Shown here in pieces: positions 15,042-23,113 of a DNA stretch of 41,964 nt (positions are counted from its first letter, which is position 1; each line of letters opens with the position of its first letter). Under the pieces are notes generated by a model. That model searched no databases. It had not been told where the DNA came from and saw only the letters and a program-made list of their open reading frames with translations. The stretch lies in the NCBI GenBank assembly GCA_902601545.1, contig CACKNR010000010.1, positions 1-41,964 on the forward strand, written 5' to 3'. The translations under genes were made by a program, and so were the position numbers. The DNA comes from an uncultured Pelagibacteraceae bacterium. GTDB lineage: Bacteria; Pseudomonadota; Alphaproteobacteria; Pelagibacterales; Pelagibacteraceae.

Positions 15042-16967
15042 ATGAATAAACCACTCTGGAAACCCTCTGAAAAACTAAGAGAAAATTCTTTATTAAATGA
15101 TTTTTCTAGATTTATAAATTTTAAATCGACAAACTTTAAAGAAATATGGCAATGGTCAATAGACAACCCAAATGAGTTTTGGTCAAAGTTTTGGGATTAT
15201 TCAAAAATCATTGGAGACAAGGGATCTGAAATAATAAAAAAAGATAAAATTTTTAATAAAACAAAATTTTTTTCTGACTCAAAAATAAATTATACGGAAA
15301 ATATCCTAATAAAAAAATCTGAAGAATTGGCTATAAACTTTCTATCCGAAAAAGGTTTTGAGGAAAATATAACTTGGAACGATTTATATGAAAAGGTTTG
15401 TAAATTTTCATCTTATTTAAAAAAAATAAATCTTCAAAAAGGAGATAGAGTGGCAGCATATGTACCTAACAAAATAGAATCTATCATATGCTTTCTAGGA
15501 TGTGCCAAAAATGGAATTATATGGTCTTCTTGCTCTCCTGATTTTGGTGCTCAAGGTGTTGTAGATCGATTTAAGCAGATTAAACCAAAAGTTTTAATCA
15601 CCTGCGATTACTATTATTACAATGGAAAAAAAATAAATATTATAGGTAAAGTCGAAGAAATTCTTAAACAGATACCATCAATCAAGAAAGTGATTGCATA
15701 TAATTACAATAAAAAGGAGAAAGAAAACTTAAAAGATTTTATCAATTTTGAGGATACTTTATTGAGTGACCTAGATGAAGTTTTTGAAAGATTTGAGTTT
15801 AATCATCCTATTTATATTCTTTTCTCCAGTGGAACGACTGGAAAACCAAAATGTATTACTCATGGAGCAGGAAATGTATTAATTGAACACAATAAAGAGT
15901 TTATGCTTCATTGTGATATTAGAAATAACGAGAGGCTATTTTATTACACCACAACAGGTTGGATGATGTGGAATTGGTTGGTAGGTGGATTAGCGACAGG
16001 ATCATCAATTTTTCTTTTTGATGGTGCCCCAGTTTTTCCTAAGATAGATGTCCTTTTGGAATATTGCCAGAATAAACAAATCAATTTATTTGGAGTTAGT
16101 GCAAAATATATAGATCATCTAAAGAATGAAAACTACAGAAATAAAAATTTAAACTTAAATTCTGTAAAAATTATTACTTCAACTGGCTCGCCTTTAGCGG
16201 AGGAGAGTTTTAAATATGTATACGACAATATTAAGAAAGATGTTCACTTAGCCTCTATCGCTGGCGGAACAGATTTGGTTGGATGTTTAGTGCTCGGAAA
16301 TCTTTTTTCGAATGTTAATAAAGGTGAAATCCAAGGTCAAAGTTTGGGTATCGACGTTGATGTATTTACAGATGATGGAAAAAGTACAGCAGATGGAGAA
16401 AAAGGGGAGTTAGTTGTTAAACAGCCTTTCCCCTCCATGCCAGTCAAGTTTTGGGGAGATGAGGACGGTCAAAAATATCATAAAGCTTATTTTACAAGAT
16501 TTAAAAATATTTGGCACCATGGAGATTTTATTGAGAGGACTGGTAATAATGGATTTATTATGCGTGGTAGATCTGATGCCACATTAAATCCTGGGGGAGT
16601 AAGAATTGGAACTTCTGAAATTTATCAGCAAGTTGAGGATATAGATTTTATTACCGAAGGATTAGTTGTTGGCCAAGATTTTGACGACGATGTAAGGATT
16701 ATTTTATTCGTTACTACTAAAAACAATCAAGAAATAAATGATGAAAAAGTCAAACTAATCAAATCTAGGATAAGAAAAAACTGTTCCCCTAAGCATGTAC
16801 CTGCGATGATCATAAAAGTACCTGAAATCCCAAGAACTAAAAGTGGAAAAATTGTAGAGCTGGCTGTTAAACAAATAATAAATGGTGAGAAAATTAATAA
16901 TAAAGAGGCTATCGCAAATCCTGAAACTTTAAAGTTCTTTGAAGATTTACCACAGTTAAAATTGTAG
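15042..16967 (+). CDS. Acetoacetyl-CoA synthetase (acetoacetate-CoA ligase)
   Basis: ATP-dependent activation of acetoacetate to acetoacetyl-CoA, in the cytoplasm. ANL-superfamily signs: phosphate loop ILFSSGTTGKPKCITHG (about residue 265), family-specific WMMWNWLVGGLATGSSIFLFDG, core ATP motif HGDFIERTGNNGFIMRGRSDATLNPGGVRIG (about 500-530) and C-terminal catalytic Lys in PRTKSGKIVELAVK. The N-terminal ACAS-like region with EFWSKFWDYSKI and the 641-residue length fit acetoacetate-CoA ligase better than acetyl-CoA synthetase. With the thiolase encoded at 17975 it would yield two acetyl-CoA per acetoacetate. Likely controlled through the palindrome at its start. Confidence 0.93.
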   Translation: MNKPLWKPSEKLRENSLLNDFSRFINFKSTNFKEIWQWSIDNPNEFWSKFWDYSKIIGDKGSEIIKKDKIFNKTKFFSDSKINYTENILIKKSEELAINFLSEKGFEENITWNDLYEKVCKFSSYLKKINLQKGDRVAAYVPNKIESIICFLGCAKNGIIWSSCSPDFGAQGVVDRFKQIKPKVLITCDYYYYNGKKINIIGKVEEILKQIPSIKKVIAYNYNKKEKENLKDFINFEDTLLSDLDEVFERFEFNHPIYILFSSGTTGKPKCITHGAGNVLIEHNKEFMLHCDIRNNERLFYYTTTGWMMWNWLVGGLATGSSIFLFDGAPVFPKIDVLLEYCQNKQINLFGVSAKYIDHLKNENYRNKNLNLNSVKIITSTGSPLAEESFKYVYDNIKKDVHLASIAGGTDLVGCLVLGNLFSNVNKGEIQGQSLGIDVDVFTDDGKSTADGEKGELVVKQPFPSMPVKFWGDEDGQKYHKAYFTRFKNIWHHGDFIERTGNNGFIMRGRSDATLNPGGVRIGTSEIYQQVEDIDFITEGLVVGQDFDDDVRIILFVTTKNNQEINDEKVKLIKSRIRKNCSPKHVPAMIIKVPEIPRTKSGKIVELAVKQIINGEKINNKEAIANPETLKFFEDLPQLKL

Positions 16968-17020
16968 CGCGTCAGTTTGATTAGTTAAATCAAGATTTCA
17001 AATCCTTATAATGAAGTTAA

Positions 17021-17064
17021 GTCTTGGCTTTAGTCCCTAAGTTTAACCATTCTAAAGCCAGGAC
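17021..17064. repeat. 13-bp inverted repeat between convergent genes
   Basis: GTCTTGGCTTTAG (17021-17033) and CTAAAGCCAGGAC (17052-17064) pair over 13 positions with one G-U-type exception, around an 18-base loop. It lies between the stop codons of the acetoacetyl-CoA synthetase and HDAC-family genes. There is no T-run on either side, so it is not a standard terminator; it may stabilise 3' ends or stop both transcripts in another way. Confidence 0.6.
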
Positions 17065-17067
17065 CTG

Positions 17068-17961
17068 TTAAAAATATTTTGCACAATTTTTATGTAACAT
17101 TGAATGAAGCTCGATAAGTTTATCAAAGCTTTTGTTATAACCACCTCCAAGAACCCCACACAAAGGAATATTTTTTGAATAAAAATTTTCAATTACTATT
17201 TGGTCTCTTTTATTTATGCCTTCGTCAGTGACTTTAAGTTTACCTAGCCTATCTTCATGATGAATATCAACTCCAGCAACATAAAAAACAAAATCATAAT
17301 TATTGTTATTAAGTTCTTTAAGATTTTTACTTAAAATATTAAGATATTCTTTATCTTCCATATTATCTTGAAGTTCAATATCAATATCGCTTTTAGATTT
17401 TTTTGCAGGGTAATTTGAAGCACAATGCATACTAAAAGTTAAAACATCTTTATCATTTTGAAATATTTCTGAATTTCCATTTCCTTGATGTACATCTAAA
17501 TCTAATATTAGGATTTTCTTTGCATAGCCTTTGTTTTTCAAATAATTAGCTGCTACAGCAGTATCATTGAAAACACAGTATCCCGCTCCATAATTAAAAG
17601 TAGCATGATGACTACCTCCTGCAGTATTACAAGCAAGCCTGGAATCAAGTGCAAGTTTACTAGCCAAAACTGTTCCACCAGTAGCAACGAAAGATCTTCT
17701 CACAACACTATCATTGATTGGAAAACCTATTTTTTTCTGAGCATTTATTTCTAGAGTTTTATTTTTTATATCATTGATATATCTCAAAGAATGAGATGTT
17801 TTCATTGTTTCTATCGAACATTCTTTTGGAACATGAAATTTTGTAACTACTTTGGTATCTAAAAGATGATTTGCTAATGCACCAAATTTTTTAATAGGGA
17901 ACTTGTTATCATCATTAATTTTTGCAACATAGTCAGGGTGATTTACTACGGGTAATTCCAT
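17068..17961 (-). CDS. Histone-deacetylase-family amidohydrolase
   Basis: Zinc-dependent deacetylase-fold enzyme of the arginase/HDAC superfamily; bacterial members act on acetylpolyamines, acetyl-lysine or related amides. Motifs: GGSHHATFNYGAGYCVFND (the paired catalytic His), ILDLDVHQGNGN (zinc Asp and His), CASNYPAK, and VAGVDIHHEDRLGKL (zinc Asp), then GVLGGGYNKS with the catalytic Tyr. About 297 residues from the chosen ATG at 17961. The frame is open to 18009, but those codons fall inside the thiolase gene; 17961 gives a clean 13-nt gap and the natural start MELPVVNHPDY. It follows the thiolase gene, so both are probably co-transcribed. The substrate is unknown. Confidence 0.9.
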   Translation of the reverse strand: MELPVVNHPDYVAKINDDNKFPIKKFGALANHLLDTKVVTKFHVPKECSIETMKTSHSLRYINDIKNKTLEINAQKKIGFPINDSVVRRSFVATGGTVLASKLALDSRLACNTAGGSHHATFNYGAGYCVFNDTAVAANYLKNKGYAKKILILDLDVHQGNGNSEIFQNDKDVLTFSMHCASNYPAKKSKSDIDIELQDNMEDKEYLNILSKNLKELNNNNYDFVFYVAGVDIHHEDRLGKLKVTDEGINKRDQIVIENFYSKNIPLCGVLGGGYNKSFDKLIELHSMLHKNCAKYF

Positions 17962-17974
17962 TAAAAGATAATAT

Positions 17975-19153
17975 TTATCTTTCAATACACATTGCAATAC
18001 CCATTCCACCCCCGATACAAAGAGTCGCTAAACCTTTTTTCACGTCTCTCTTAATCATTTCGTGTATGAGCGTTACAAGAATTCTTGTTCCCGAGGCCCC
18101 AATTGGATGACCTATAGCTATTGCACCGCCATTTACATTTACTTTTTCTTCGGGAATAGAAAGTGTTTTTAACACAGCAATGCTCTGAGCTGCAAAAGCT
18201 TCATTAATTTCAAAAAGATCAACATCTTTAATTGACCAACCTGCTAACTCTAGAGCTTTTTTAGCAGATGGAATAGGACCAGTGCCCATTAACGCTGGAT
18301 CAACTCCACAGCTAGCCCATGATTTAATTGAAACTAGTTTTTCAATTGAACGTTTATTCGCTTCTTCACTTGACATAATTGTTACTGCGGCAGCTCCGTC
18401 ATTTATTCCTGAAGCATTACCTGCTGTAACACTTCCTTCTTTTTTAAAAACAGGTTTTAGTCTTGAAAGAGCGTCTAAATTAATACCTGCGCGGGGATGC
18501 TCATCCTTATTGAAATTTATCTCAGCTTTTTTCGATTTTATTTTAAAATTTACTATTTCCTCGTTGAATTTATTATTTTTTTGCGCAGCTATAGCTTTTT
18601 CTTGAGATTTGAGTGCAAATTTATCTTGCTCTTCTCTTGTAACCTGAAATTTTTCTGCAACATTTTCAGCTGTTATACCCATATGATATCCATGGAAAGC
18701 ATCCCACAATCCATCTTTTATCATTGTGTCAGTTAATTCGGTATCTCCTAATTTTTTTCCATCTCTTAAATGTATTGCGTGAGGCGCCAGAGACATATTT
18801 TCTTGACCTCCAGCAATAACTAAATTTGAGTCACCAGATAGTATACTTTGAAAACCCGATGCCACAGACCTAATACCGGATCCACAAACTTGATTTACAA
18901 TAAATGCAGGCTTCTCCTTAGGTATCCCAGATTTCATGGAAGCTTGTCTAGCTGGATTTTGCCCTGTGCCACCCGTTAATACTTGCCCCATTATAATTTC
19001 ATCAATGTCTTCACTTTTAGAATTTGATCTTCTAATTGCCTCAGAGATAACACAAGATCCTAATTGCGCCGCAGAAATATTTTTTAAAGTTTTTCCAAGA
19101 GAGCCGACAGCAGTTCTACAGGCGGATGTAATAAATACTTCTTTTTTTTTCAT
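17975..19153 (-). CDS. Acetyl-CoA C-acetyltransferase (thiolase)
   Basis: Interconverts two acetyl-CoA and acetoacetyl-CoA. The nucleophilic Cys90 lies in VNQVCGSGIRSV; the second and third catalytic residues lie in NGGAIAIGHPIGASG (His) and TLCIGGGMGIAM (Cys). Substrate-loop features NEAFAAQ and SGINDGAAAV are present. Length of 392 is typical of the AtoB/PhaA group. It is 22 nt downstream of the O-antigen-ligase-like gene and 13 nt upstream of the HDAC-family gene. No phaB or phaC is in the window, so degradation of acetoacetate together with the synthetase at 15042 is the simpler reading. Confidence 0.95.
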   Translation of the reverse strand: MKKKEVFITSACRTAVGSLGKTLKNISAAQLGSCVISEAIRRSNSKSEDIDEIIMGQVLTGGTGQNPARQASMKSGIPKEKPAFIVNQVCGSGIRSVASGFQSILSGDSNLVIAGGQENMSLAPHAIHLRDGKKLGDTELTDTMIKDGLWDAFHGYHMGITAENVAEKFQVTREEQDKFALKSQEKAIAAQKNNKFNEEIVNFKIKSKKAEINFNKDEHPRAGINLDALSRLKPVFKKEGSVTAGNASGINDGAAAVTIMSSEEANKRSIEKLVSIKSWASCGVDPALMGTGPIPSAKKALELAGWSIKDVDLFEINEAFAAQSIAVLKTLSIPEEKVNVNGGAIAIGHPIGASGTRILVTLIHEMIKRDVKKGLATLCIGGGMGIAMCIER

Positions 19154-19175
19154 AGATTTAATTTATCAAACCAAT

Positions 19176-20453
19176 TTAGTTTGCCTTTTTAGATAATGCA
19201 ATACTAACTGCTAGTATAAAAAAAATAAAAGTAGCATTTCCAGTAGTAAAAAAACTACCAGTTGATTTAAAGGGAAAAACTTCCACTAAAAAAATTAAAA
19301 GAAATGGATATATAAGATTTTTTTCAAAATTCATTGTTAATTCACCTCTTTTTATAAAAGTAAAATATATGACATAAAAAAATATAAAGACTGAAATAAA
19401 AAAACCAACGATACCAAGTTCAGACAATATCTCTAAATAATAATTATGCGGATGGCTGGCACAAAATTCAATAGATTTAACGCAATTAAGATAAAATGAA
19501 TCTATTCCTCCTCCAAACAAAATATTTTGCTTCCAAGCTAAATATCCTGAGTAAAATTCCTTTATATATGTATTTGTTAATTGTGGTTCCTTTCCCTGAA
19601 AAAATTCAACTAGAAATAAAAAAATTTGATTAATTAAACCAATAAAATGTATTGTAAACTTTTCAACTTGAAAGCTAAACTGATAAGTAAGGAAAAAAAT
19701 CAATAAAGATAAAAAGCTAAAAAATAAAAAATATTTCCATAATTTTCTTTCAATAATAAACAAAGTTGAAAACATCAAGATAAATAAAATCATTGGCATT
19801 CTGTTGCCTGAAATTATTATTGAGAAAAAAATAATTAAAAATATCAGCGATAAAAATAGAATAAGTAATTTTCTACTTTTAAAATTAATTAAAAAGGGAA
19901 AAATAAAAAACAAAAAAATACTAAACCTTTGCAAGTAAGATCCAGCTATGTATTCATCTCCAAATGGCCCTGATAGCTTATGAGGTTGTTTTTCGTAACC
20001 AAATAAATCTCTTCCAGTAAAAAACTGAATTATCAAATCTATAGACACAAATAAAACACAAATACTGGACGATAGAAAAAAAAAACGAAAGTTAAATATT
20101 TCTTTTGTTACCAAAAATTTCAAAATAAAGTAGAAAATGAGGTATCTTAAAAATAAAAAACTTTTTAGAAAAATATTTTTATCAATGATATATTCTGGAG
20201 ACTCAAATAATCTAACACTATTTGTTAAACCAGTTATTAATGCCAAAACAAAGAGAAGTATTAAAATCTTATCGAATAATGAAAATTTTATTTCAACTAT
20301 TTCTCTCCAATAAAAACTTATTGAGAGAAATATTATTAAAAGCAGGTTAAGGTTTATCAATAAATTTCCTGCAATAAAACTTACCGGTAAAAAAGAAATC
20401 GTTAAATTAATTATATTTTTTTGATTTAAGTATCTAAATAGAGCTTCAGCCAT
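19176..20453 (-). CDS. O-antigen ligase/polymerase-like membrane protein
   Basis: Integral inner-membrane protein of 425 residues with about ten to twelve hydrophobic segments. The Wzy_C/WaaL signature is visible near residues 310-350: FGGGIDSFYLNC...CASHPHNYYLEILSELGIVGF, in a large periplasmic loop with the conserved His and Glu. These proteins join or polymerise lipid-linked O-antigen or other glycans; ligase and polymerase cannot be told apart here. UppP, which recycles the same lipid carrier, is encoded upstream beyond the tRNA. The start at 20453 is the first ATG. Confidence 0.85.
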   Translation of the reverse strand: MAEALFRYLNQKNIINLTISFLPVSFIAGNLLINLNLLLIIFLSISFYWREIVEIKFSLFDKILILLFVLALITGLTNSVRLFESPEYIIDKNIFLKSFLFLRYLIFYFILKFLVTKEIFNFRFFFLSSSICVLFVSIDLIIQFFTGRDLFGYEKQPHKLSGPFGDEYIAGSYLQRFSIFLFFIFPFLINFKSRKLLILFLSLIFLIIFFSIIISGNRMPMILFILMFSTLFIIERKLWKYFLFFSFLSLLIFFLTYQFSFQVEKFTIHFIGLINQIFLFLVEFFQGKEPQLTNTYIKEFYSGYLAWKQNILFGGGIDSFYLNCVKSIEFCASHPHNYYLEILSELGIVGFFISVFIFFYVIYFTFIKRGELTMNFEKNLIYPFLLIFLVEVFPFKSTGSFFTTGNATFIFFILAVSIALSKKAN

Positions 20454-20533
20454 TTGGTATTTTTTACTTACAGTTTTATATTAATATGTTATTTTTAGAA
20501 TTTATAAAAGAGTTTAAAAAAATAAAATATTAT

Positions 20534-20610
20534 GCGCCTGTAGCTCAACTGGATAGAGCGCTTGGCTACGGACCAGGAGGTTCTGGGTTCAAATCCTAGC
20601 AGGCGCACCA
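20534..20610 (+). tRNA. tRNA-Arg (anticodon ACG)
   Basis: Full cloverleaf: acceptor GCGCCTG/CAGGCGC, D-arm GCTC/GAGC, anticodon stem CTTGG/CCAGG around the loop CTACGGA (ACG at 34-36), variable AGGTT, T-arm CTGGG-TTCAAAT-CCTAG with one G-T pair, and an encoded CCA end. Adenosine 34 would be deaminated to inosine to read CGN codons. Confidence 0.97.
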
Positions 20611-20653
20611 TCATTTTTGTTGAAAAACAAGCGAAAAATTATAAAACTATAGT

Positions 20654-20749
20654 ATGAAATTTATACAAAATATTTCTTTACAAAAATCAGTTATCTTATT
20701 TTTTATATTAGTACTTATAATTTTAGTTTGTTTAACTTTAGTCTTATAG
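20654..20749 (+). CDS. Possible 31-residue single-helix membrane peptide
   Basis: A 31-codon ORF starting MKFIQNISLQKSVILFF and ending in LVCLTLVL. It has a short polar N-terminus and one strongly hydrophobic stretch that would span the membrane. It begins 44 nt after tRNA-Arg and overlaps the convergent uppP stop by 6 nt. There is no ribosome-binding site. It could share the tRNA transcript. AT-rich DNA favours hydrophobic codons, so it may be accidental. Confidence 0.3.
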   Translation: MKFIQNISLQKSVILFFILVLIILVCLTLVL

Positions 20750-21502
20750 ATAAGCAAAATAAAGCACAACCGAACCTAAAATTACCCTATAGATAACAAA
20801 AATTATTAAACTAAATGATTGTATAAATTTTAAAAAGAATTTGATAGTTCCTAATGAAAATACAAATGATAAAATTATTGAAATTAAGTTCAATTGAGAA
20901 AAGCTTACATCATCAAAAAAAATAATGTTTCTTATCCCGAAGAAAGATACTGCACCAAGAGTTGGGATAGATAATAAAAACGATATTTTAGCAGCATCGT
21001 ACCTTTTAAAATTTAGTAGTCTCGCAGCAGTTATTGTAATACCTGATCTACTCACACCTGGGACTAAAGAAATAATTTGAAAAAAACCAATTATCAAGGC
21101 AGATTTAAAGTTAAAATTTTTACCTATATCTTTTTCTAATTTGAATCTATCACTTATGTAAAGTATAATTCCAAATACAATCGTCATCCATCCAATTATT
21201 TTAATATTTCTCAGCGCAGCAATTAAATTTGTCTCGACAACAATTAGGCCTACTATCATTACAGGAATTGAGGACACCAAAATTTTTATTAATAGATCTT
21301 TATTTTCTATAAAATTAATTATTTCCTTTCTGAAAAAAACAAGTACAGCTAAAAATGACCCAATGTGTAGGCTTACGTCAATAGAAAGACTTTTTTCATC
21401 AAAATCTATAAATTCAGATATTATAATTAAATGAGACGATGAGCTTACAGGTAAAAATTCTGTGATTCCTTGAACTAAAGATAGAATCAATATCTCAATC
21501 AT
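20744..21502 (-). CDS. uppP: Undecaprenyl-diphosphatase
   Basis: Membrane enzyme that dephosphorylates undecaprenyl diphosphate to regenerate the lipid carrier for peptidoglycan and O-antigen. It carries both hallmark motifs: QGITEFLPVSSSSHLI at the N-terminus (Glu-rich catalytic loop) and PGVSRSGITITAARLL near residue 150. About eight hydrophobic segments; 252 residues, close to the usual 265. It is divergent from gltD; a 17-bp dyad lies 48 bp before its start codon. Confidence 0.95.
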   Translation of the reverse strand: MIEILILSLVQGITEFLPVSSSSHLIIISEFIDFDEKSLSIDVSLHIGSFLAVLVFFRKEIINFIENKDLLIKILVSSIPVMIVGLIVVETNLIAALRNIKIIGWMTIVFGIILYISDRFKLEKDIGKNFNFKSALIIGFFQIISLVPGVSRSGITITAARLLNFKRYDAAKISFLLSIPTLGAVSFFGIRNIIFFDDVSFSQLNLISIILSFVFSLGTIKFFLKFIQSFSLIIFVIYRVILGSVVLYFAYL

Positions 21503-21549
21503 TATTAATGATTATGATTGAACGATGTTTTTTTAATGACATTATGAAA

Positions 21550-21566
21550 TGCATATCAGCTATGCA
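21550..21566. promoter_or_regulatory. TGCA-N9-TGCA dyad between uppP and gltD
   Basis: TGCATA-TCAGC-TATGCA is a perfect inverted repeat with 6-bp arms. The spacing TGCA-N9-TGCA is that of NtrC-type operators (known family consensus TGCACCA-N3-TGGTGCA), though the inner bases differ. It lies about 100 bp before gltD, which encodes glutamate synthase. Assignment to any nitrogen regulator is inference. Confidence 0.4.
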
Positions 21567-21667
21567 GAAAAAAACCTAAAAATTTGGGGAATTAATTATT
21601 ATAGGTAACTATTATTGACCTTTAAATAGTATTAATTAATTGATTTTTTAACTATTGATACTTGCTT

Positions 21668-23113
21668 ATGAAAAAAAAAATGCTTCAGTTTGTTGATTTA
21701 GATCAAGAGACACCCCTAAAAAGAAGTACGGTAAAAAGAAAGGGTGACTTTAATGAGATATATGATCAATTCATCACTGAAAAAGCTAAAGAGCAATCAA
21801 GCAGGTGTTCTCAATGCGGAGTTCCTTTTTGCCAAATACATTGTCCCTTAAGCAATAACATACCTGACTGGTTAAAACTTACTGCTGAAGGTCGATTAAA
21901 AGAGGCTTATGAAATTTCTCAAAGCACAAATAATATGCCCGAAGTTTGTGGGAGAATTTGTCCTCAAGATAGGTTATGCGAGGGAAATTGTGTAATCGAA
22001 CAGTCCGGACACGGAACAGTAACAATAGGATCGGTAGAAAAATATATAAATGATACTGCTTGGGAAAAAGGATGGGTAAAACCAGTAAAAGTACAAAAAG
22101 AATTAAAACAATCCATTGGTATTATTGGAGCTGGACCTGCAGGTATGGCATGTGCAGAGGAACTTAGAAAATCTGGTTACCAAGTAACAATTTACGATAG
22201 ATATGATAGACCAGGTGGACTTCTTATATATGGAATTCCAAATTTTAAACTTGAAAAATTTGTTGTTGAAAGAAGAACAAAACTTTTAAAACAAAGCGGG
22301 ATTAAATTTGTTCAGAATTTTGAAGTTGGTAAAGATAAAACACTTTATGAATTAAAAAGTAAACACGATGCAATTTTAATAGCTACTGGTGTTTATAAAG
22401 CTAGAGAGATAAATATACCTGGAAATGATTTAATAAATATTTTCCCTGCGATGGAATTTTTAACAGCATCAAATAGAAAAGGTCTGGGTGATAAAGTAAA
22501 ATTATTTGATGACGGTACTCTAAATGCTGAAGGAAAAGATGTCGTTGTTATAGGTGGAGGTGACACCGCTATGGATTGTGTAAGAACATCTGTGAGACAG
22601 AAGGCAAAATCAGTAAAGTGTTTATATAGAAGAGACAGAGAAAATATGCCTGGTTCAGCAAGAGAGGTAGGCAATGCCATAGAAGAAGGAGTAGAATTTA
22701 TTTGGCTTTCTAGTCCAAAAAGTTTCATCGGTAATAAAAAAGTTGAGGCTGTTGAAGTCAATAAAATGAAATTAGGTGAGCCGGATTCGTCAGGAAGAAG
22801 AAGACCTGAAATAGAAGTTGGTTCTGAATATAAAATTAATGCCGACCTCGTAATAAAGTCTTTAGGATTTGATCCAGAAAATCTTCCAAAATTATTTAAC
22901 GCCAAAGAATTAGGTATCTCAGAGTGGGGCACAATCAAAATTGATTTAAAAACTATGCAAACAAATTTGGACGGTATATTCGCTGCCGGCGATATAGTCA
23001 GGGGTGCATCTTTGGTAGTTTGGGCAATTAGAGATGGAAGAGATGCAGCAATACAGATTGAGAAATATTTACAATCAAAAATAAATAAAAATAAGTCCGA
23101 GGAAGCAGCTTAA
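21668..23113 (+). CDS. gltD: Glutamate synthase (NADPH) small subunit
   Basis: Passes electrons from NADPH through FAD and Fe-S clusters to the large subunit. The N-terminal Fe-S region has CSQCGVPFCQIHCPL (about residue 43) and CGRICPQDRLCEGNC (about 95). The FAD-binding site is GIIGAGPAGMACAEELRKSGYQVTIYDR (about 145-170), the NADPH site VVVIGGGDTAMDC (about 290) and the second FAD motif NLDGIFAAGDIVRGASLVVWAI near the end. About 481 residues. A TTG two codons upstream is also open, but the ATG at 21668 is the natural start; an ATG at 21680 is possible. It precedes gltB with no gap. Confidence 0.95.
   Translation: MKKKMLQFVDLDQETPLKRSTVKRKGDFNEIYDQFITEKAKEQSSRCSQCGVPFCQIHCPLSNNIPDWLKLTAEGRLKEAYEISQSTNNMPEVCGRICPQDRLCEGNCVIEQSGHGTVTIGSVEKYINDTAWEKGWVKPVKVQKELKQSIGIIGAGPAGMACAEELRKSGYQVTIYDRYDRPGGLLIYGIPNFKLEKFVVERRTKLLKQSGIKFVQNFEVGKDKTLYELKSKHDAILIATGVYKAREINIPGNDLINIFPAMEFLTASNRKGLGDKVKLFDDGTLNAEGKDVVVIGGGDTAMDCVRTSVRQKAKSVKCLYRRDRENMPGSAREVGNAIEEGVEFIWLSSPKSFIGNKKVEAVEVNKMKLGEPDSSGRRRPEIEVGSEYKINADLVIKSLGFDPENLPKLFNAKELGISEWGTIKIDLKTMQTNLDGIFAAGDIVRGASLVVWAIRDGRDAAIQIEKYLQSKINKNKSEEAA

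Noticed and set aside
17962-18009. Upstream start for the HDAC-family gene
   Set aside because: These codons lie within the end of the thiolase gene; the ATG at 17961 gives the expected N-terminus and a normal gap.
21662-21667. TTG start for gltD
   Set aside because: An ATG follows two codons later and is a better start; there is no supporting SD for the TTG.
22393-22938. 181-codon minus-strand frame inside gltD
   Set aside because: Shadow of a conserved FAD/NADPH domain with no own start signal or recognisable domain.
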